Below are positions 1-11,716 of a stretch of 64,000 nucleotides of DNA, one piece after another (positions within the stretch are counted from its first letter, which is position 1; each line of letters begins with the position of its first letter). Made by a program: the position numbers and the translations under genes. Source of the DNA: Bilabrum cf. latius (lineage: Eukaryota > Bigyra: Bicosoecida > Bigyra > Bicosoecida); contig OZ237753.1 in NCBI GenBank assembly GCA_965178125.1, forward strand, positions 124,001 through 188,000, in the 5' to 3' direction. Below the pieces are notes generated by a model. The model did no database searches, was not told the DNA's origin, and worked only from the letters and a program-made list of their open reading frames with translations.

Positions 1-1470
1 TGCGGCATGCTCCCCGAGCTGGATGCGGCGTTTGTGGTCACTCCGGACTGGCTCTTCGCTGGGATGGGGGACACGGAGGGAGCTGCCCTTGCTGCTGTGG
101 GGGAGGCCAGGGGCCGGGACACTGCGGAAGCACCGGGCCTTGCTGCTGGAGGGGAGGGGCACGCCACGGCTGGCGTCACGGACCCGGGCCGCCGCGGAGA
201 ATCGCAGGCCGGTGCGGACAGAGCGCGTACAGCGAGCCTAGGCTCTGCGTACAGCGGTGGCAGCATTGGGGGAACAGCGGGTGAACCGAGCCACCTGAGC
301 ACGGATGGTGGCGAGTCAGCAGGTCCTGGTGCTGGTGCCATAGTGGGTACTCAACGGACAGATTTGTTCTCTGACCAGGAGCTGTGCGACCGCCTGCAGG
401 TGATGAAGGGCAGCGACAGGCGGAGAGTGACCGGAGTGACCATTGGGAGGCGGGCTGCGGCGGAGGGCGGCAGGGGCAGGGGCAGGGGGGCGGGAGGGGG
501 AGACTGCGATGCTGATGCAGGGTACGATGACGACGAAGAGGGGGAATAGGACGACGAGGACGGCAGGATAGCAGCCCGCGGAGGAGACAGCGACGCTGAG
601 GAGGACGCGTTCAGCGAGTCGGGGCAGAGCGGGAGGGGTCGGGAGGGCAGCGGCAGTAGCGGCAGCGGGGGGGCGAAAGCGTCTTCTGCCGACGACTCCG
701 CGGGTGATGGTCAGCTGGAGTTTGAAGCGGCCGGGCTGACTGTGCCCCTGCGGTTCCTGCGGGACACCGCGGGGCCAGGGAACAACAGGTGGGCTGCAGC
801 GGGGGAGAGTGATGGTGCTGGTGGTCGGTCGGGTGTGTCCGGCGGCGGTGGTGCAGCGCACGATGGTGCGGGGGAGGCTCCTCCCGGCGCCGCGCCTTTG
901 GTTGCGGGCGGTGGCGAGTCGCTAGAGGTGCAGGATGCGGTGTCGAGGCAGGCGGACGACGTGGCCGCGTTTGGGGGCCCGCTGGGCATCGAGTACGAGT
1001 ACACTGACTTTCAGTGCAAGGTGGGGATCCACAGGATGCACGAGTTCGGCTGGGACAAGGAGGGGTACGCTCTCGTGCAGAGGTTTCTGCCCGGGCTGGC
1101 CCCCGTGCTTGATTCCGAGTTCTCGTCGGTGTTCGCTCTGACCTACCGAACGTTCGGCGAGAAGGAGGGGGTCGACACGCAGCCGTTCCGGTCCGGGCTG
1201 TGGCACTACGTGATGCGCCTGTTCGGGGTTTGCAACGATGATTTCCCGTACGAGATGGTCAACAAGATCGTGCCTAGGGAGATCAAGGGGTTCGCCAAGA
1301 AGGTCAGCTGCATCCCTTGGCTGATTCGGGAGGCGGATTTCCGGGGCTTCAGCTAGAAGCTGACTTCGGCCGAGAGAATACACGTGATCATGCTGGCAGC
1401 GGAGGCCCGCAAGCTGGCGTCGACTCTGTCGGCGCTGCGTGCCGTGCACAGGCACTTCCGGTCTAGATGA
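1..1470 (+). CDS. SESN: Sestrin, C-terminal part (5' end outside window)
   Basis: The frame is open from base 1 to TGA at 1468-1470, with TAG at 547-549 and 1354-1356 read as Gln. Residues encoded from about 980 onward match the sestrin C-terminal helical domain: GYALVQRFLP, FALTYRTFGE, LWHYVMRLFGVCNDDF, then after the second TAG the closing ERIHVIMLAAEARK and ALRAVHRHF. In animal sestrins this domain binds leucine and GATOR2 to control TORC1; the same role here is inferred. The first 300 codons are low-complexity Gly/Ala/Asp/Glu-rich sequence and act as a long linker; the N-terminal oxidoreductase-like domain is not in the window. The second TAG lies inside the conserved domain, just before its last two helices, so a stop there would remove a core part of the fold. 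The family call is strong; the start is not visible. Confidence 0.85.
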
Positions 1471-2380
1471 AAGAAGACGAGAGCGCAGTGCAGTGCACTG
1501 GGGCGGCAACGACTGCCAGCCTGAGCGGCTCGGCTGATGGCTTTGGTTGTTTCGAGCTGAATAGTTTTGGTGCTTGAGCGCAGCAGGTCCATCATGTCAG
1601 AATGCGGGGTTGTTTACACGCGCAGATTTGATTCTGAGGGTACAGGTTTTCAGGTGCAAAGCCTGCAGCGGCCGCCGGACGGCAATACAGTGCAGTGCAT
1701 CTATAGGTGCATTGCACTAAAGAGAGACATGCCGACGTCCATGTGTGACCCAAATCAGCCGTACTGCCTTAGCATGGCGTCAAGCCACAACCTGTTGTCG
1801 CCAAGTGGCGATCAAAATGATACATGGGCATGTGCCCCAACTGCAGAGACGTACAGCGTGGGAAAGGACAAGGTGGAGCGGACAACTGTTGCAAATTTGC
1901 GACGTGGGGGAATGGCGTGAGCAATTACTCGGAAGAATTTCAACGAAAATGTGCTTAGTGTAGCGAGCTGTGATACTTCATGAACTGTGTTGATAAATTG
2001 GCTATGGCTGCGCTAGCATGTGGCGATACTGCCGAGAGGTGCGCGTGCCCGACGCGTCGATGAACTCCCTCGAGTCATTTGACTGCTTGCCGCTTGACTA
2101 GAAACAGACAACCCCACCTCGATCTTGCGCGTTATAATACGTAGCGCTGCTGTGGTGATCAGGGGAGTATCGTTACAGCTGACACAAAAAGACATGCTGC
2201 ACGGGTGGATGCAGATGCGCTTGAGTTCATGACCGAGACTGTGCTACTTTCGTCCGCGATTCAGCAGCCATAAGCCTCGCATTGCATTCAATATTGAATG
2301 AACGACCGTTATCCGCTCTCACGATGAAGTTTCTCACTTAGTGGCCTAGAAACTCGAGTTGCGCGTTTTCGTCCCCGCAG
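1471..2380. other. Intergenic stretch, possible 5' exons of SLC12 gene
   Basis: The GC content is lower than in the flanking genes and no convincing coding frame is seen. The next gene has an internal exon starting at 2381 with the last base of a split codon, so at least one more 5' exon should lie here or be non-coding; I could not place it. Confidence 0.4.
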
Positions 2381-5300
2381 TCGTCGGACTGTGAATGACA
2401 TTTTTCGTGCCACGGGCGTCGACAGTCCAAAAGCGGCCACGGACGATGAAAGTGATCAAGATGAGTCAGTAGTTGGGGCCGATCCAAGTGAGTAATCCCG
2501 TGTGGATGGATGTATCTCGTCGGAACAGTCGTCCTGGCTTGCCATGCATCGATGCCGCATTTGCTAGTTTGCGCATGCTATCGTGCATTTCTCGGTTTTC
2601 TCACCGCGATAGTTGTTTGAATAGAAGCGATAATATCACTGTGTCTTCTGTTGCTTGATATTAAAGCTTTCTCAAGCTGCTAGATGCCTGTAAGCATGCT
2701 ACGTGGCTCTTGCGGAGACAACGAGCTCACCCACTGCTCTGGTCCATGCTCCCTGTCTGTACTGACTTTCTCGCAGATCGGACCCTGTTTGGTATGTGGG
2801 ATGGAGTAGCTGCTCGCTGCTGCGTTCAGATCTTCGGCGTGATCCTGTTTCTGCGCCTAAGTGAGGGTAATCGGCGACCAGCGCTTGCCCGAGTTGCGTC
2901 TCGTTTCCATGCCGGCTTCGGTTTTCGACCGTTCTGAAAACGCTGTGGCGGCTATACCTCCCGCTTGACTTGATCAATGCACCCAAAACCTTGAAGTGGT
3001 GCTGAATGTCGCGCTGGTGGTCTGTTGGGGAAGCTACGAGCCAGTTCAAGACACTCGGCTGGCCCCAGCAGTGCGACATGGCTTCCTGCCGCGGCCTGAT
3101 TACCCCTGCCGGCCGCAGCTTGGGGCACTCCCCCGCCTCGCACCGCTTTTTCGATACCCTCTGCACCTTATTCGGTCGTGGGGACGGCCCCGCGTCGCGC
3201 TCTCGGTACACACGCTCCTCCTGGCCGCCACTTCCACCGCTCTCCGGCCCTCTCCCACCCCTTCCGTGCCCTCTCTGTCACCCTTTCGTTGCCCCCTCCC
3301 GCCGCAGGCTTCATCGTCGCGTACGCCGGCATCTGGCTGGCGGTGCTCATCGTGGTGATATCGAGTCTGGTAACCATGCTCACCACCCTGTCGATCTCTG
3401 CCATCACCACCAATGGCAAAGTGGCAGGGGGCGGGGCGTATTTCCTTCTCTCGAGGTCGCTGGGCGCGGAGTGGGGCGGGGCCATCGGGATCCTCTTTGC
3501 TCTTGCCAATGCAGTCGCGATCGCGCTGTACCTGATCGGATTCGCGGAATCCCTCGTGTTCCAGCTGGGCGGCACCTGGATCTCCAGCAGCTGGGACCTA
3601 AGGATCATCGCCTTCATCAGCCTGGCCGCCATCATCGCCATCTGCTTTGTCGGGATTGAGTACGTGGTCAAGTTCCAGCTGGGGCTGCTCATCACCATCG
3701 TGCTGGCCATCGCTTCCTTCATGGGGGGCTGCTTCATGTCAAGGGAGAAGAACAACACCACGCCGTCGTTTGCCGGGTTTCAGGCGGACGGCTCGCTGCG
3801 CAACACCATGCCCGATTTCGACCTCGAGGAGGAGACACCCGCGTCCAGGGAGGCGATCTTGGCCGCTGAGGGCAGCGTCAACTTTGCCACGTGCATTGGA
3901 ATCTTCTTTCCCGCGGTGACCGGCATCATGGGTGAGAGAATTCCTATTTTTTACGCAAGACCTGCGGTTGCCTGCAGCTGCTCAGGAGGCTACTCGTTGC
4001 CCATCCCACCGCTGCTGTTCCTTATCCCTTCCGCAGCTGGCGCCAACATATCCGGTGACCTTGCTGACCCCGCCTATGCCATTCCTGTGGGCACGTCCAT
4101 CTCCGTGGTGGTGACCGCAATCATCTACATCATCCTGTGCATCATGATGGGAGCGGTGGGCCTGCGCACAGTGGAGGTGGAGGACGGCTTCGACGGCATG
4201 TTCCACAACAACCTCTTCATGGCGTAGGCGGCAGGCGAGCCGTGGCTTGTGTACATCGGTATCTACGCCGCCACGCTCTCCTCTGCCCTGGCCTCCCTCG
4301 TGGGCGCCCCTCGCGTGCTCCAGGCGGTGGCCCGGGACGACCTCTTCTCGTGGCTGGCTCCCTTCAAGGTGGGCGTGGGCGTCAACGACGAGCCCATCCC
4401 GGCGTACATCATCACCATCATCGTCGCAATCGCCTGCATCCTCATCGGCGACCTGAACGCAGTGGCACCCCTGATCTCCGGCTTCTTCCTCGCTTCGTAC
4501 GCCCTGGTCAACTACGCGACGTATTCCATGGAGGTGTCAAAGTCTCCCGGGTGGAGGCCCAGCTTCCGGTACTACAGCAAGTGGACCGCCCTGCTGGGCG
4601 CCCTCGCCTGCGTGGGCATGATGTTCTTCCTGGACTGGATCTTCGCCCTCATCTCGTGGGTCTGCATCGGGGCACTGTACTACTGGGTGGCCAAGACCAC
4701 GGGCCCCTCCATCAACTGGGGCAGCGCCGCAGAGGGCGCGACCTACCTCGACGCCCTACGGCTCGTGTCTGCCCTGCAGAAGAAACCCGTCCACACCAAG
4801 AACTTCCGGCCGCAACTCATGGTGCTCGTGGGAGAGAGGGACGACTGGGCCCACCGCGCGGGGCTGGTGCACTTTGCCAGGCACTGCGCCTCCAAGAGCA
4901 AGGGACTCAACGTGTTTGCTTCCGTGCAGATCGCAGACTTCGGGGCCTACATGTCGCAGCACGCCTCCCCGGAGAGCTGGTCCGACAGGAACAGACCCCG
5001 GAAGCTCCTCAACTCTTGGCTGGCGAGGCTGCGCGCCCCCGGCTTTGTCAACAACCTGGTGAGCCCCACCATGCGAATGGGGGTGCAGTCGCTCATGCAG
5101 CTGGGCGGGCTCGGGCAGCTGCGACCCAACTGCCTCGTGATGGGCTTCAAGCACGGGTGGGCCGTGGACGACGACACGGACGTGGGCGAGTACGTGGCCG
5201 TGATCGGGGACGCGTTCGACTGCGACATGGGCGTGTGCCTGGTGGCTGGCAAAGACGCCTACGAGCGGCTCTCACTGGTGGAGGGCTTCAAGGGCAATGG

Positions 5301-6738
5301 CGAGTTGTCTGAGGGCCACAGGCGGCGCCTGGCCTAGCGCAAGGTCATGGAGGCTGCCAACAGGGCCATGGGGGCCGGGTCGGGCGGAACGGGGGCCAGC
5401 GCTGCTCGCATCGGCGCTGGGGAGGACGATGACTCCGCCGCGCTGGACGACGTGGAGCTGGGCGTGGACGGGCAGGTCGAGGAGCCGACCGTGGACAGCG
5501 ACGATGGGACAATGGAGGGGGGGGAGGAGGGCAAGGCCGCCGAGGCTGGCGTCAATGGGGGTGCCTCGGCCGCATCAGCAGGCGGTGAGGTTGAAATGGC
5601 CGGCATCGGCTCCAAGGCCAGCGGGCAGTCCGGCGAGAACCTCAAGAGCTCCGCGTCTTCCGCCACACTGACCTCGGCGCGGAGCGAGGTGGACCTCATG
5701 GCGGCCTTTGGCGGCGACGAGGACGACCTGCCCTTCGTGGGTGACGACGGGGTCACCGACCAGACCCGGGAGGGATGCTGCGGGGGCGTGCTGCAGCGCA
5801 TGGGCGAGGAGGTGCGGTTCGATGTGATCTGGCTCGAGGACGACGGCGGTCTCTCAGTGCTGCTGCCGCTGCTGCTAACCAGGTGCCGCCGCTGGAGGGG
5901 CGCCAAGCTGCGGATCATCGTGGTGGGCCGGGACCAGATGCAGCTGGTGCGCAAGCGCGAGAGCGTGGAGAAGATGATGGACCTGTTCCGCGTGCCTTGC
6001 GAGGTGGACGCCTGGCACAACGACCCGGACGTCCAGCTCAAGGAGGAGACCATCCGCAGGCACCAGATGCTCGAGGTCGAGATGTCGCACAGCTCGCTCC
6101 CACAGACCTCGAGGGACTACCTCAGGGTCGGCGAGATGATCCAGGAGAAGTGCTCGGATGCCGGCCTCGTCTTCATCACGCTCCCCGTGCCCAGGGTGAG
6201 CCAGAGCCCGAGGCAGTACATGGCCTACCTGCAGGCCCTTGCCCGGGTCAGCAAGCCCAAGCTGCACGCGGTGGACACGCATGAGCTGGTGCCGGCTTCC
6301 TCGGCCACCGGCGGGGAGGGCCGGGACATCTTCGACGTGCTTCAGAAGCGGATGGACGCAGAGGGTGGGCTCGACGTGGAGGACGCCGCGGAGGCAGCGC
6401 TGGCCATGGGCGGGGTGACCGCTGGCCAGGTGGCCGGTGCAGGCGCAGAGTCTCCCGCAGGCGACAACTCTGCAGCTGAGCTGGGTCCCGCGCAGGTATC
6501 GGGCGCCGGGAGCACCGGCGGGGACTCGAGCACTATGAGAACGGCCTAGATCGCCGCTGCGGACGCAAACGCCGGGGGCACAGGCGGCGGCGGCGCCAGG
6601 AAGGTCAAGCAGCTGGCTGCGGACCTGGGCGTGGCCGTGCCGGTGGACGTGGATGAGGTGTTCACCACAAAGTGCTCGGGCCCCCCCGTAGTGTTCCTCC
6701 GCGGCAACCAGAAGTCGGTGCTCACGTTCATGTCGTGA
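2381..6738 (+). CDS. Cation-chloride cotransporter, SLC12 family (NKCC-like)
   Basis: Electroneutral plasma- or endomembrane cotransporter of Na/K/Cl type by family. Supported exons are 2381-2487, 2777-2860, 3308-3931 and 4037-6738, with GT-AG introns and matching phases. The second exon reads LFGMWDGV...QIFGVILFLRL, which aligns with NKCC TM1. Then come AITTNGKVAGGGAYF, SRSLGAEWGGAIG and, across the last intron, TGIM-AGANISGDL, all SLC12 signatures. The long last exon carries the remaining TM helices and the SLC12 C-terminal domain, ending in VVFLRGNQKSVLTFMS just before TGA (6736-6738). TAG codons at 4225, 5335 and 6547 interrupt the frame and are read as Gln; the sequence stays in frame and homologous on both sides of each. 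The first exon(s) are unresolved. NKCC-like rather than KCC-like is judged from TM1 and the GGAIG region. Confidence 0.9.
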
Positions 6739-7598
6739 TTCTATGGTAGAATTCGTGGCGATGCGACGGACTGGTGCAGCCGGCTGGCAAGAACGGGGGC
6801 AGTCTGGCTGGTCTGGCTGGGTGTCACGCGGCAGTCTGGCTGGGTGTCGCACGGCAGGGTGCCAGGGTGAGGGTGAGCGCCTACCCGCTTGTGAAGCCTC
6901 GCAAGGCCTGGGCTGTGCCCGTGACTGCACTGATTTCTTGTAGTGGTTTATTCGACAAGTTTTGGCCCTTCTTTTTAGTTAAGCAGTACCCCCATACTTG
7001 CGCTTGTGTCTTCCTCACGCGATTGCGATTCGCGATCCATCAGCTCATGGCCCTACAGCCTCTGCCGGTCCGCCCCTCCGTCCGAACTGGGGTCTTGCTC
7101 AACGGCGCTACCCTTGTCACTGTTCGAGACAGCTACATGCACTCGGGCCGGCCGGCCTGCGCAGTGAACCCGACGGATTGTTCGTGCGCTCGGACGCGGG
7201 CGGCTGGTCCACTGTGGCGACGCAGTCAGCGCTGACTGAGTGTCCTCTACAGGATTGGCGCTTTAGCCAACCTCCTACTCTTGTTTCGATTCGCCAGTGC
7301 TACCAGTGTGGCCCCCGTCCACAATTGACGGGCACCAGTACCATGACACACTACAGCAAAGGGGCCCGGGGGATCCCTTTATTCGTGGGCAGGCGAAAGA
7401 TGGGACTAAACCAGCCACCAGCCTTTGTGCAGGTCTTTGCGCCCCTGACACTGGGATCAGGGCCCGATGCCTTGTGAAATGCCGCGTACTGACCCGTCTC
7501 AATGCCGAAGAGAGAGAGCTGTATCGCTGTGGACGAGAGCTTTGTTGACGCTCCCCATGGCAGCGAGTGAGTGAGCCTGGCACACTGGCATGTCGAAA
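6739..7598. other. Intergenic, between convergent genes
   Basis: This is the 3' flank of the SLC12 gene and of the thioredoxin-like gene on the other strand. Several short open frames are present but none has family resemblance or a consistent coding pattern. I see nothing else in it. Confidence 0.5.
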
Positions 7599-8513
7599 TC
7601 AGACTCCGAATCCTTCTGGCCCATCAGGCCTTCGAGCGTGGGTAGGCTAACTATGTCTCCCCTCTTCATGGCTTGGTGCGTCACCGTCCTATCCATGATT
7701 AGGAGCAGCAGCAGCAGCAACACTACTAGAACCACCCTGGATTCTGCTCCGCCTCCTGGCCCTCCTCTGCTCCTCCCTCTCGGACTGTTCCCTGACCGCG
7801 CCCACGTCCTGTTTCATGGCCTCCAGCTTCCGCAGCATCTGCACCGCCGTGGTCTCCGTGTCGATTGCCTTCACGGCGGCGACGATCTCCTCGTCGTCGG
7901 GGACATCGTCGCCCGCAGTGCCCTGCTCGAGCTGGGCTGCGGAGACGCCGCCACCGCCGACACCCAAGCTTCCTCGCTTCGCCGACTACGAGAATTCGCT
8001 TAGCTATGGTCTGCTAGATCCAGCAAGGAGGTCCTGCTACATGGCATCCAACAAACGCCGCTCCACCGCGGCGATATTGGAGCCGCGCACCTCGCCGCGG
8101 TAGTGGCCGCCTTGCGCAAACACAAACGTTGGCATTGTTGTGATGCCGGCCATTCGAAAGACTGCCTCAGTCCCTTCATCCTGTACGTCAACCCGAGCAA
8201 AGTTGATCGCAGAGCCTAGCATTGACGCCATTCGTTCGAAGGCAGGCTCCACGAATCTGCACTTCGGGCTAGCATCTGGATCGGTGAACAGGGCTACCGT
8301 CGTCTTTTGCTGTGAAAATAAAGTTCGTAGCTACTTAACTGCATCATCACCCCATATTTCGTGTATACTCGGGGGCTTCGCATTATCAACACCTCCGGTT
8401 GCAGCTGTTGAAAAACTTTGTACGGCTCGCGCTTGGAAACAAGCGCTGGCCCTCGTGCCACGCAGAAGATGATTCACAGGTGTAGCAGAGGATACCAACC
8501 ATCTTCTCAGCAT
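7599..8513 (-). CDS. Thioredoxin-fold protein with targeting presequence and coiled-coil tail
   Basis: Single exon of 304 codons from ATG at 8513-8511 to TGA at 7601-7599. The start gives MLRRWLVSSATPVNHLLRG, an Arg/Ser-rich presequence typical of mitochondrial (or plastid) import. The thioredoxin core follows: KTTVALFTDPDASPKCRF, EPAFERMA, INFARVDVQDE, and the cis-proline strand ITTMPTFVF. The usual CxxC active site is replaced by a single Cys (SPKC), so a classical dithiol oxidoreductase role is doubtful. The tail is charged and helical (REQSEREEQRRARRR). TAG at 8331, 8037, 8004, 7986, 7689 and 7647 are read as Gln; the first joins presequence to fold exactly where strand 1 begins (VK-Q-LRTLFSQQ). 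There is no in-frame TAA or TGA. It is divergent from the next gene with 103 bp between start codons. Confidence 0.8.
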
Positions 8514-8616
8514 AGCTTTATGGATTCCGTCGCCAGAAATACTGGTGGTGAGAGCCTTGGTGACGAGTGGTACGCGGTCGTACGCATTTTTGCATTTGTG
8601 TGTCATTCAAGGCTGC
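8514..8616. promoter_or_regulatory. Short divergent promoter region
   Basis: 103 bp separate the ATG of the thioredoxin-like gene (8513, minus) from the ATG of the orphan gene (8617, plus), so any promoters must overlap. No TATA box or other motif is clearly recognisable; the call rests on gene arrangement only. Confidence 0.35.
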
Positions 8617-10962
8617 ATGGCCCAAGGCTAGGAAGTAACAGTGCACTTTATCAACAACTTTGATGCGACGGTACGCTTGAGACTGCAAGATGCGACGGCT
8701 GACCCGGATTCCTGGGACCAGCTGCATAGCGCGGTGGCACGGTTGCCTCCAGCCATCCAAATAGTTCATCAGACGTACGATTCCGGCCATCCTTATTATC
8801 TTGCTCGGTATTCTATCCCTGGTGTCGCGTAGAGCGTCGCTAGACTGTTTCGACAGGACAAGACCGTATTGGCCAAGCACCTTGCCTCGGCTCACACATA
8901 CTACAACGCAAATTTGAACCTCTCCGGCTGCGTAAAACTTGCAAACACCGTCATTGGTGCGTGCAAATGGTGCTTAAAATTCGAACCGGGAACGAGTGCA
9001 TGCCATAGCCGGGTGAAAGCTGAGCAAGAGCTGGGCGATGCCGAGCGGTTCAAACTCAAGAGCAGCTGCTTCAGCAGCGCTTCCGGCGGGCCAATAGTCA
9101 GAATGCCAACCCTTACGAGCGACCCCCGTGCCCTGGGCACGTTGCAAGCCTGGCAACAGACCGAAAACTCCCAGGACCCTCCACCCTGTGGTCGATCGAG
9201 AGTTCCAGTCTCGTCAACGAGTGCCCGCGTCTCCAGTTCAACTTCGGCATACGATAGTGGTGGCTCCAGCGGCCAACCCCATCACGTACCATCGGAAACG
9301 CCGTCAGCGGAATCGCGACATACTCATGACTCCGTTGAAGCCATGAGCGCTCTCGCTGAAGGCCTGGGTCTGGGAGAAACAGGAGGCGAGCTCGAAGAAG
9401 GCTAGAGCAGGAACAAGGCATGGGCGGAGAATAAGTGTGACAGCGATAGCGGTAGCGATCCTGAAACTAACACTGTTATCAAAAGAGACAGGCTGGGCAG
9501 GCCCCAGGTGGGGTGGACGTTTGGAAGAGGCTGGGACGACGGCGAGCACATGCACGGCGAAGCCATCGCTCTGGGGGCCGGACCCCGCGCAGGGGACATG
9601 CCCCGGGGGACAGGTGGGGATAGCATGCCGCCCGGTCGAGTCACTAGAACAGGCGCCCCAAGGCCAAGGCCTGGGCAGAAGCGAAGCAGGCCAGGACCAA
9701 GTGCCGGGTCCGGGCCTGCTGCACAGAGGCCTCGGCCTGGGCCTGGGCCTGGGCCTCGGCCAGGCAGTGTCGGAGCCGCGAGCACAAAAAGTAGTCGAAT
9801 CGATACCTCCAAGAAGCAGCAGACCCTGTAGGTGCATCGCACTGCCGCATCGAGACGAGTAACACGGCCTGGGGCACCGAGCGGGCCCCTAGTGCCGAGC
9901 GGCGATCTGCAGTGCGATGCACCCGGTACACCTGGCCAAAGATCGTCAGTAGGCAGCTCATGCGCAGGAGGAGCCCCCGTCCTGTCGGGGCTCAGGTGGG
10001 GCCTCGAGACGGCGGGCACACTCCCTGTGCTAAGGGCCCCCGTCCCTGGACCCCAGCTGGGGGGCGGCAGTGCCCTGGGGGGTGGCCCCGTCATGGGGTA
10101 GGGGTCATCTGGGAAGGTGCGTTGTGACGGGCTGCTGTCAAGGCTGGATCAAAGCAGGTAGTTGCTGTCGGCGCATTCTTCTTCCTCGTCCTCGTCCTCG
10201 TCCTCGTCGTCTGCTTCCGCATCGTCCTCTGGTACTGCCGGTGTTGGTGCTGGTGCAGGCGATGCGCCGGCAGCTGTCCCCGTGGGTTACGTTCGGCTGA
10301 TGCTGCACTCGTGCGGCGGTCTGCAGGTGGTGGAGCCAGTCTTTCGAGAGGAACTGTTGGATGGAGCCTCTTGGGGCGGACCCGCCCGAAACAACGGACC
10401 TGCCCCAAGCAACGAGCGGGCCGGCAAAGCCAGTAGCTGCGAGGCGACTGGTACCAGTGCGTAGTAGAGCCATCGGGTGCTCAAAGAGATTCAGAAAGGC
10501 ATCCGCAAGGCCGCGTGGCGCTGTTTTTAGAGGCTAGAGCTGCGGGTGCGGTACCGGGTGAAGATGGCACGACTGCCCGAGCGTACAAGTGGGGCACCCA
10601 ATGTGCACGACGTTGCCGGTACCGGTCGTCGTGCAGCCAGTGCCAGTGGTGCTACCAGTCCCAAGCAGACCAGCAGGAAAGACCCGCAGGCAAGCGGCGG
10701 CGGGGAGGATGGAGGTGGCGATCGGATCAAGGAGCGGATCAAGGAGCGGATCACAGCTGAGTACACAGTGGTGGGTGCCCGTGTGGCACCCCGCGGGGTA
10801 ATCCTTGCGGGCACGCAGGCCAGGGAACGTTCGGTGGAAGAACAGCGGGCTGCGGAGGGAGAAGCAGTGGACAAATAGACTAGTTGCGGCACTTTCGTTT
10901 CGACTGGTGACAGTGCAGCAGGGCAAATGCTTGGGCCGTCTACCATGCTGCGGTTCGATTGA
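8617..10962 (+). CDS. Orphan 781-residue low-complexity protein with ten UAG codons
   Basis: One frame runs 782 codons from ATG at 8617 to TGA at 10960-10962 with no TAA or TGA inside, but with TAG at 8629, 8830, 9403, 9829, 10099, 10159, 10462, 10465, 10528 and 10876. Under the standard code it would look like ten unrelated scraps. The first 130 residues look globular (VHFINNFDATVRLRLQDA, QTYDSGHPYYLARYS, GCVKLANTVIGACKWCLKF); the rest is disordered, rich in Gly, Pro, Arg and Ser, with a Gly-Pro-Arg stretch near 9720-9770, a Ser run near 10165-10200 and a short KERI repeat near 10730. I recognise no family. The start is the first ATG downstream of the divergent neighbour. Coding status rests on the long frame free of TAA and TGA in GC-rich DNA. 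Confidence 0.65.
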
Positions 10963-11716
10963 AATGCATCATGGTGCGGCTGCAAAAACCGGTGCTGCCC
11001 TGTGATAGTTTCTCCTCTGCGACGTTGATCTTGCAACCACGCCTACGACCATGATGTCAATCGTAGATTTGGGTGCAGTTGGTGATACTGTTTCCGAGTT
11101 TTGCTGAGTGTATGCGGTTGGATCTAAATTCGAGTGATTGCCAGCTTGCTTCGTAGAATTGTTTGAATCATGTTCAAACTTAAACAGGATCTTTGTATTG
11201 CCTCTGTAGGGTGATCGTGCACAGATGACGAAAGGCGACAGGTCGCTCGCCGCCTCAGGTTAGTTAGCGGCGAGCGGCGAGCGATGTGCTCGGCGGACAT
11301 GCGCTGGCTGCTGCTGCTGCGTGGGGCGGCTGGGTCTGCCAACTTGCTCTTTAGCCAGAAACCAAATCTGATATCCATTCTACAATTGCAGCATTTAGTC
11401 TCATGGCATTAGTATCATAAAAATCAAAGTAATAACCTAACATCATGTCAGCTCTGATCGGGACAAACTCATCCAACTGTCATGCCACCTCCGGAGCCTA
11501 GTGTTGTGCATGCAGTGCAGTGACTTCGTTTTGCACAAACGAGTCACTGCAATCGTTGCATGACTACCTAAGTTACTCCAGCGCGGCTTTGCTGTATTCA
11601 GGATTGGAGTGTCCCGCGAAGAACGACATGAATCGAGCCACCACACCGCCCCTTAATCCGTTGGAAAAACAGATCAGTACCGATTTCACGGAATCTGTGA
11701 GGCGCTGCCAGCCGTT
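10963..11716. other. Intergenic; 3' flank of two convergent genes
   Basis: AT-richer sequence without a supported gene. The part from about 11460 to 11716 is duplicated in the 3' flank of the second IPT paralog (about 28085-28342), so it is probably the 3' UTR of the gene ending at 11717; it contains the hairpin listed separately. Confidence 0.5.
11517..11550 (-). promoter_or_regulatory. Conserved 3' UTR hairpin, copy 1
   Basis: An 8-bp perfect inverted repeat (GCAGTGAC / GTCACTGC) is extended by CGTTT pairing with AAACG around a short loop. It lies about 170 nt past the stop of the gene ending at 11717. The same outer stem is kept at 28134-28165 beside the paralog although the loop has changed. 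It could be an RNA processing or stability element. Confidence 0.45.

Noticed and set aside
4137-5312. 391-codon frame overlapping the SLC12 gene
   Set aside because: It is an alternate-frame shadow of the SLC12 C-terminal exon with Arg/Gly-rich translation and no homology.
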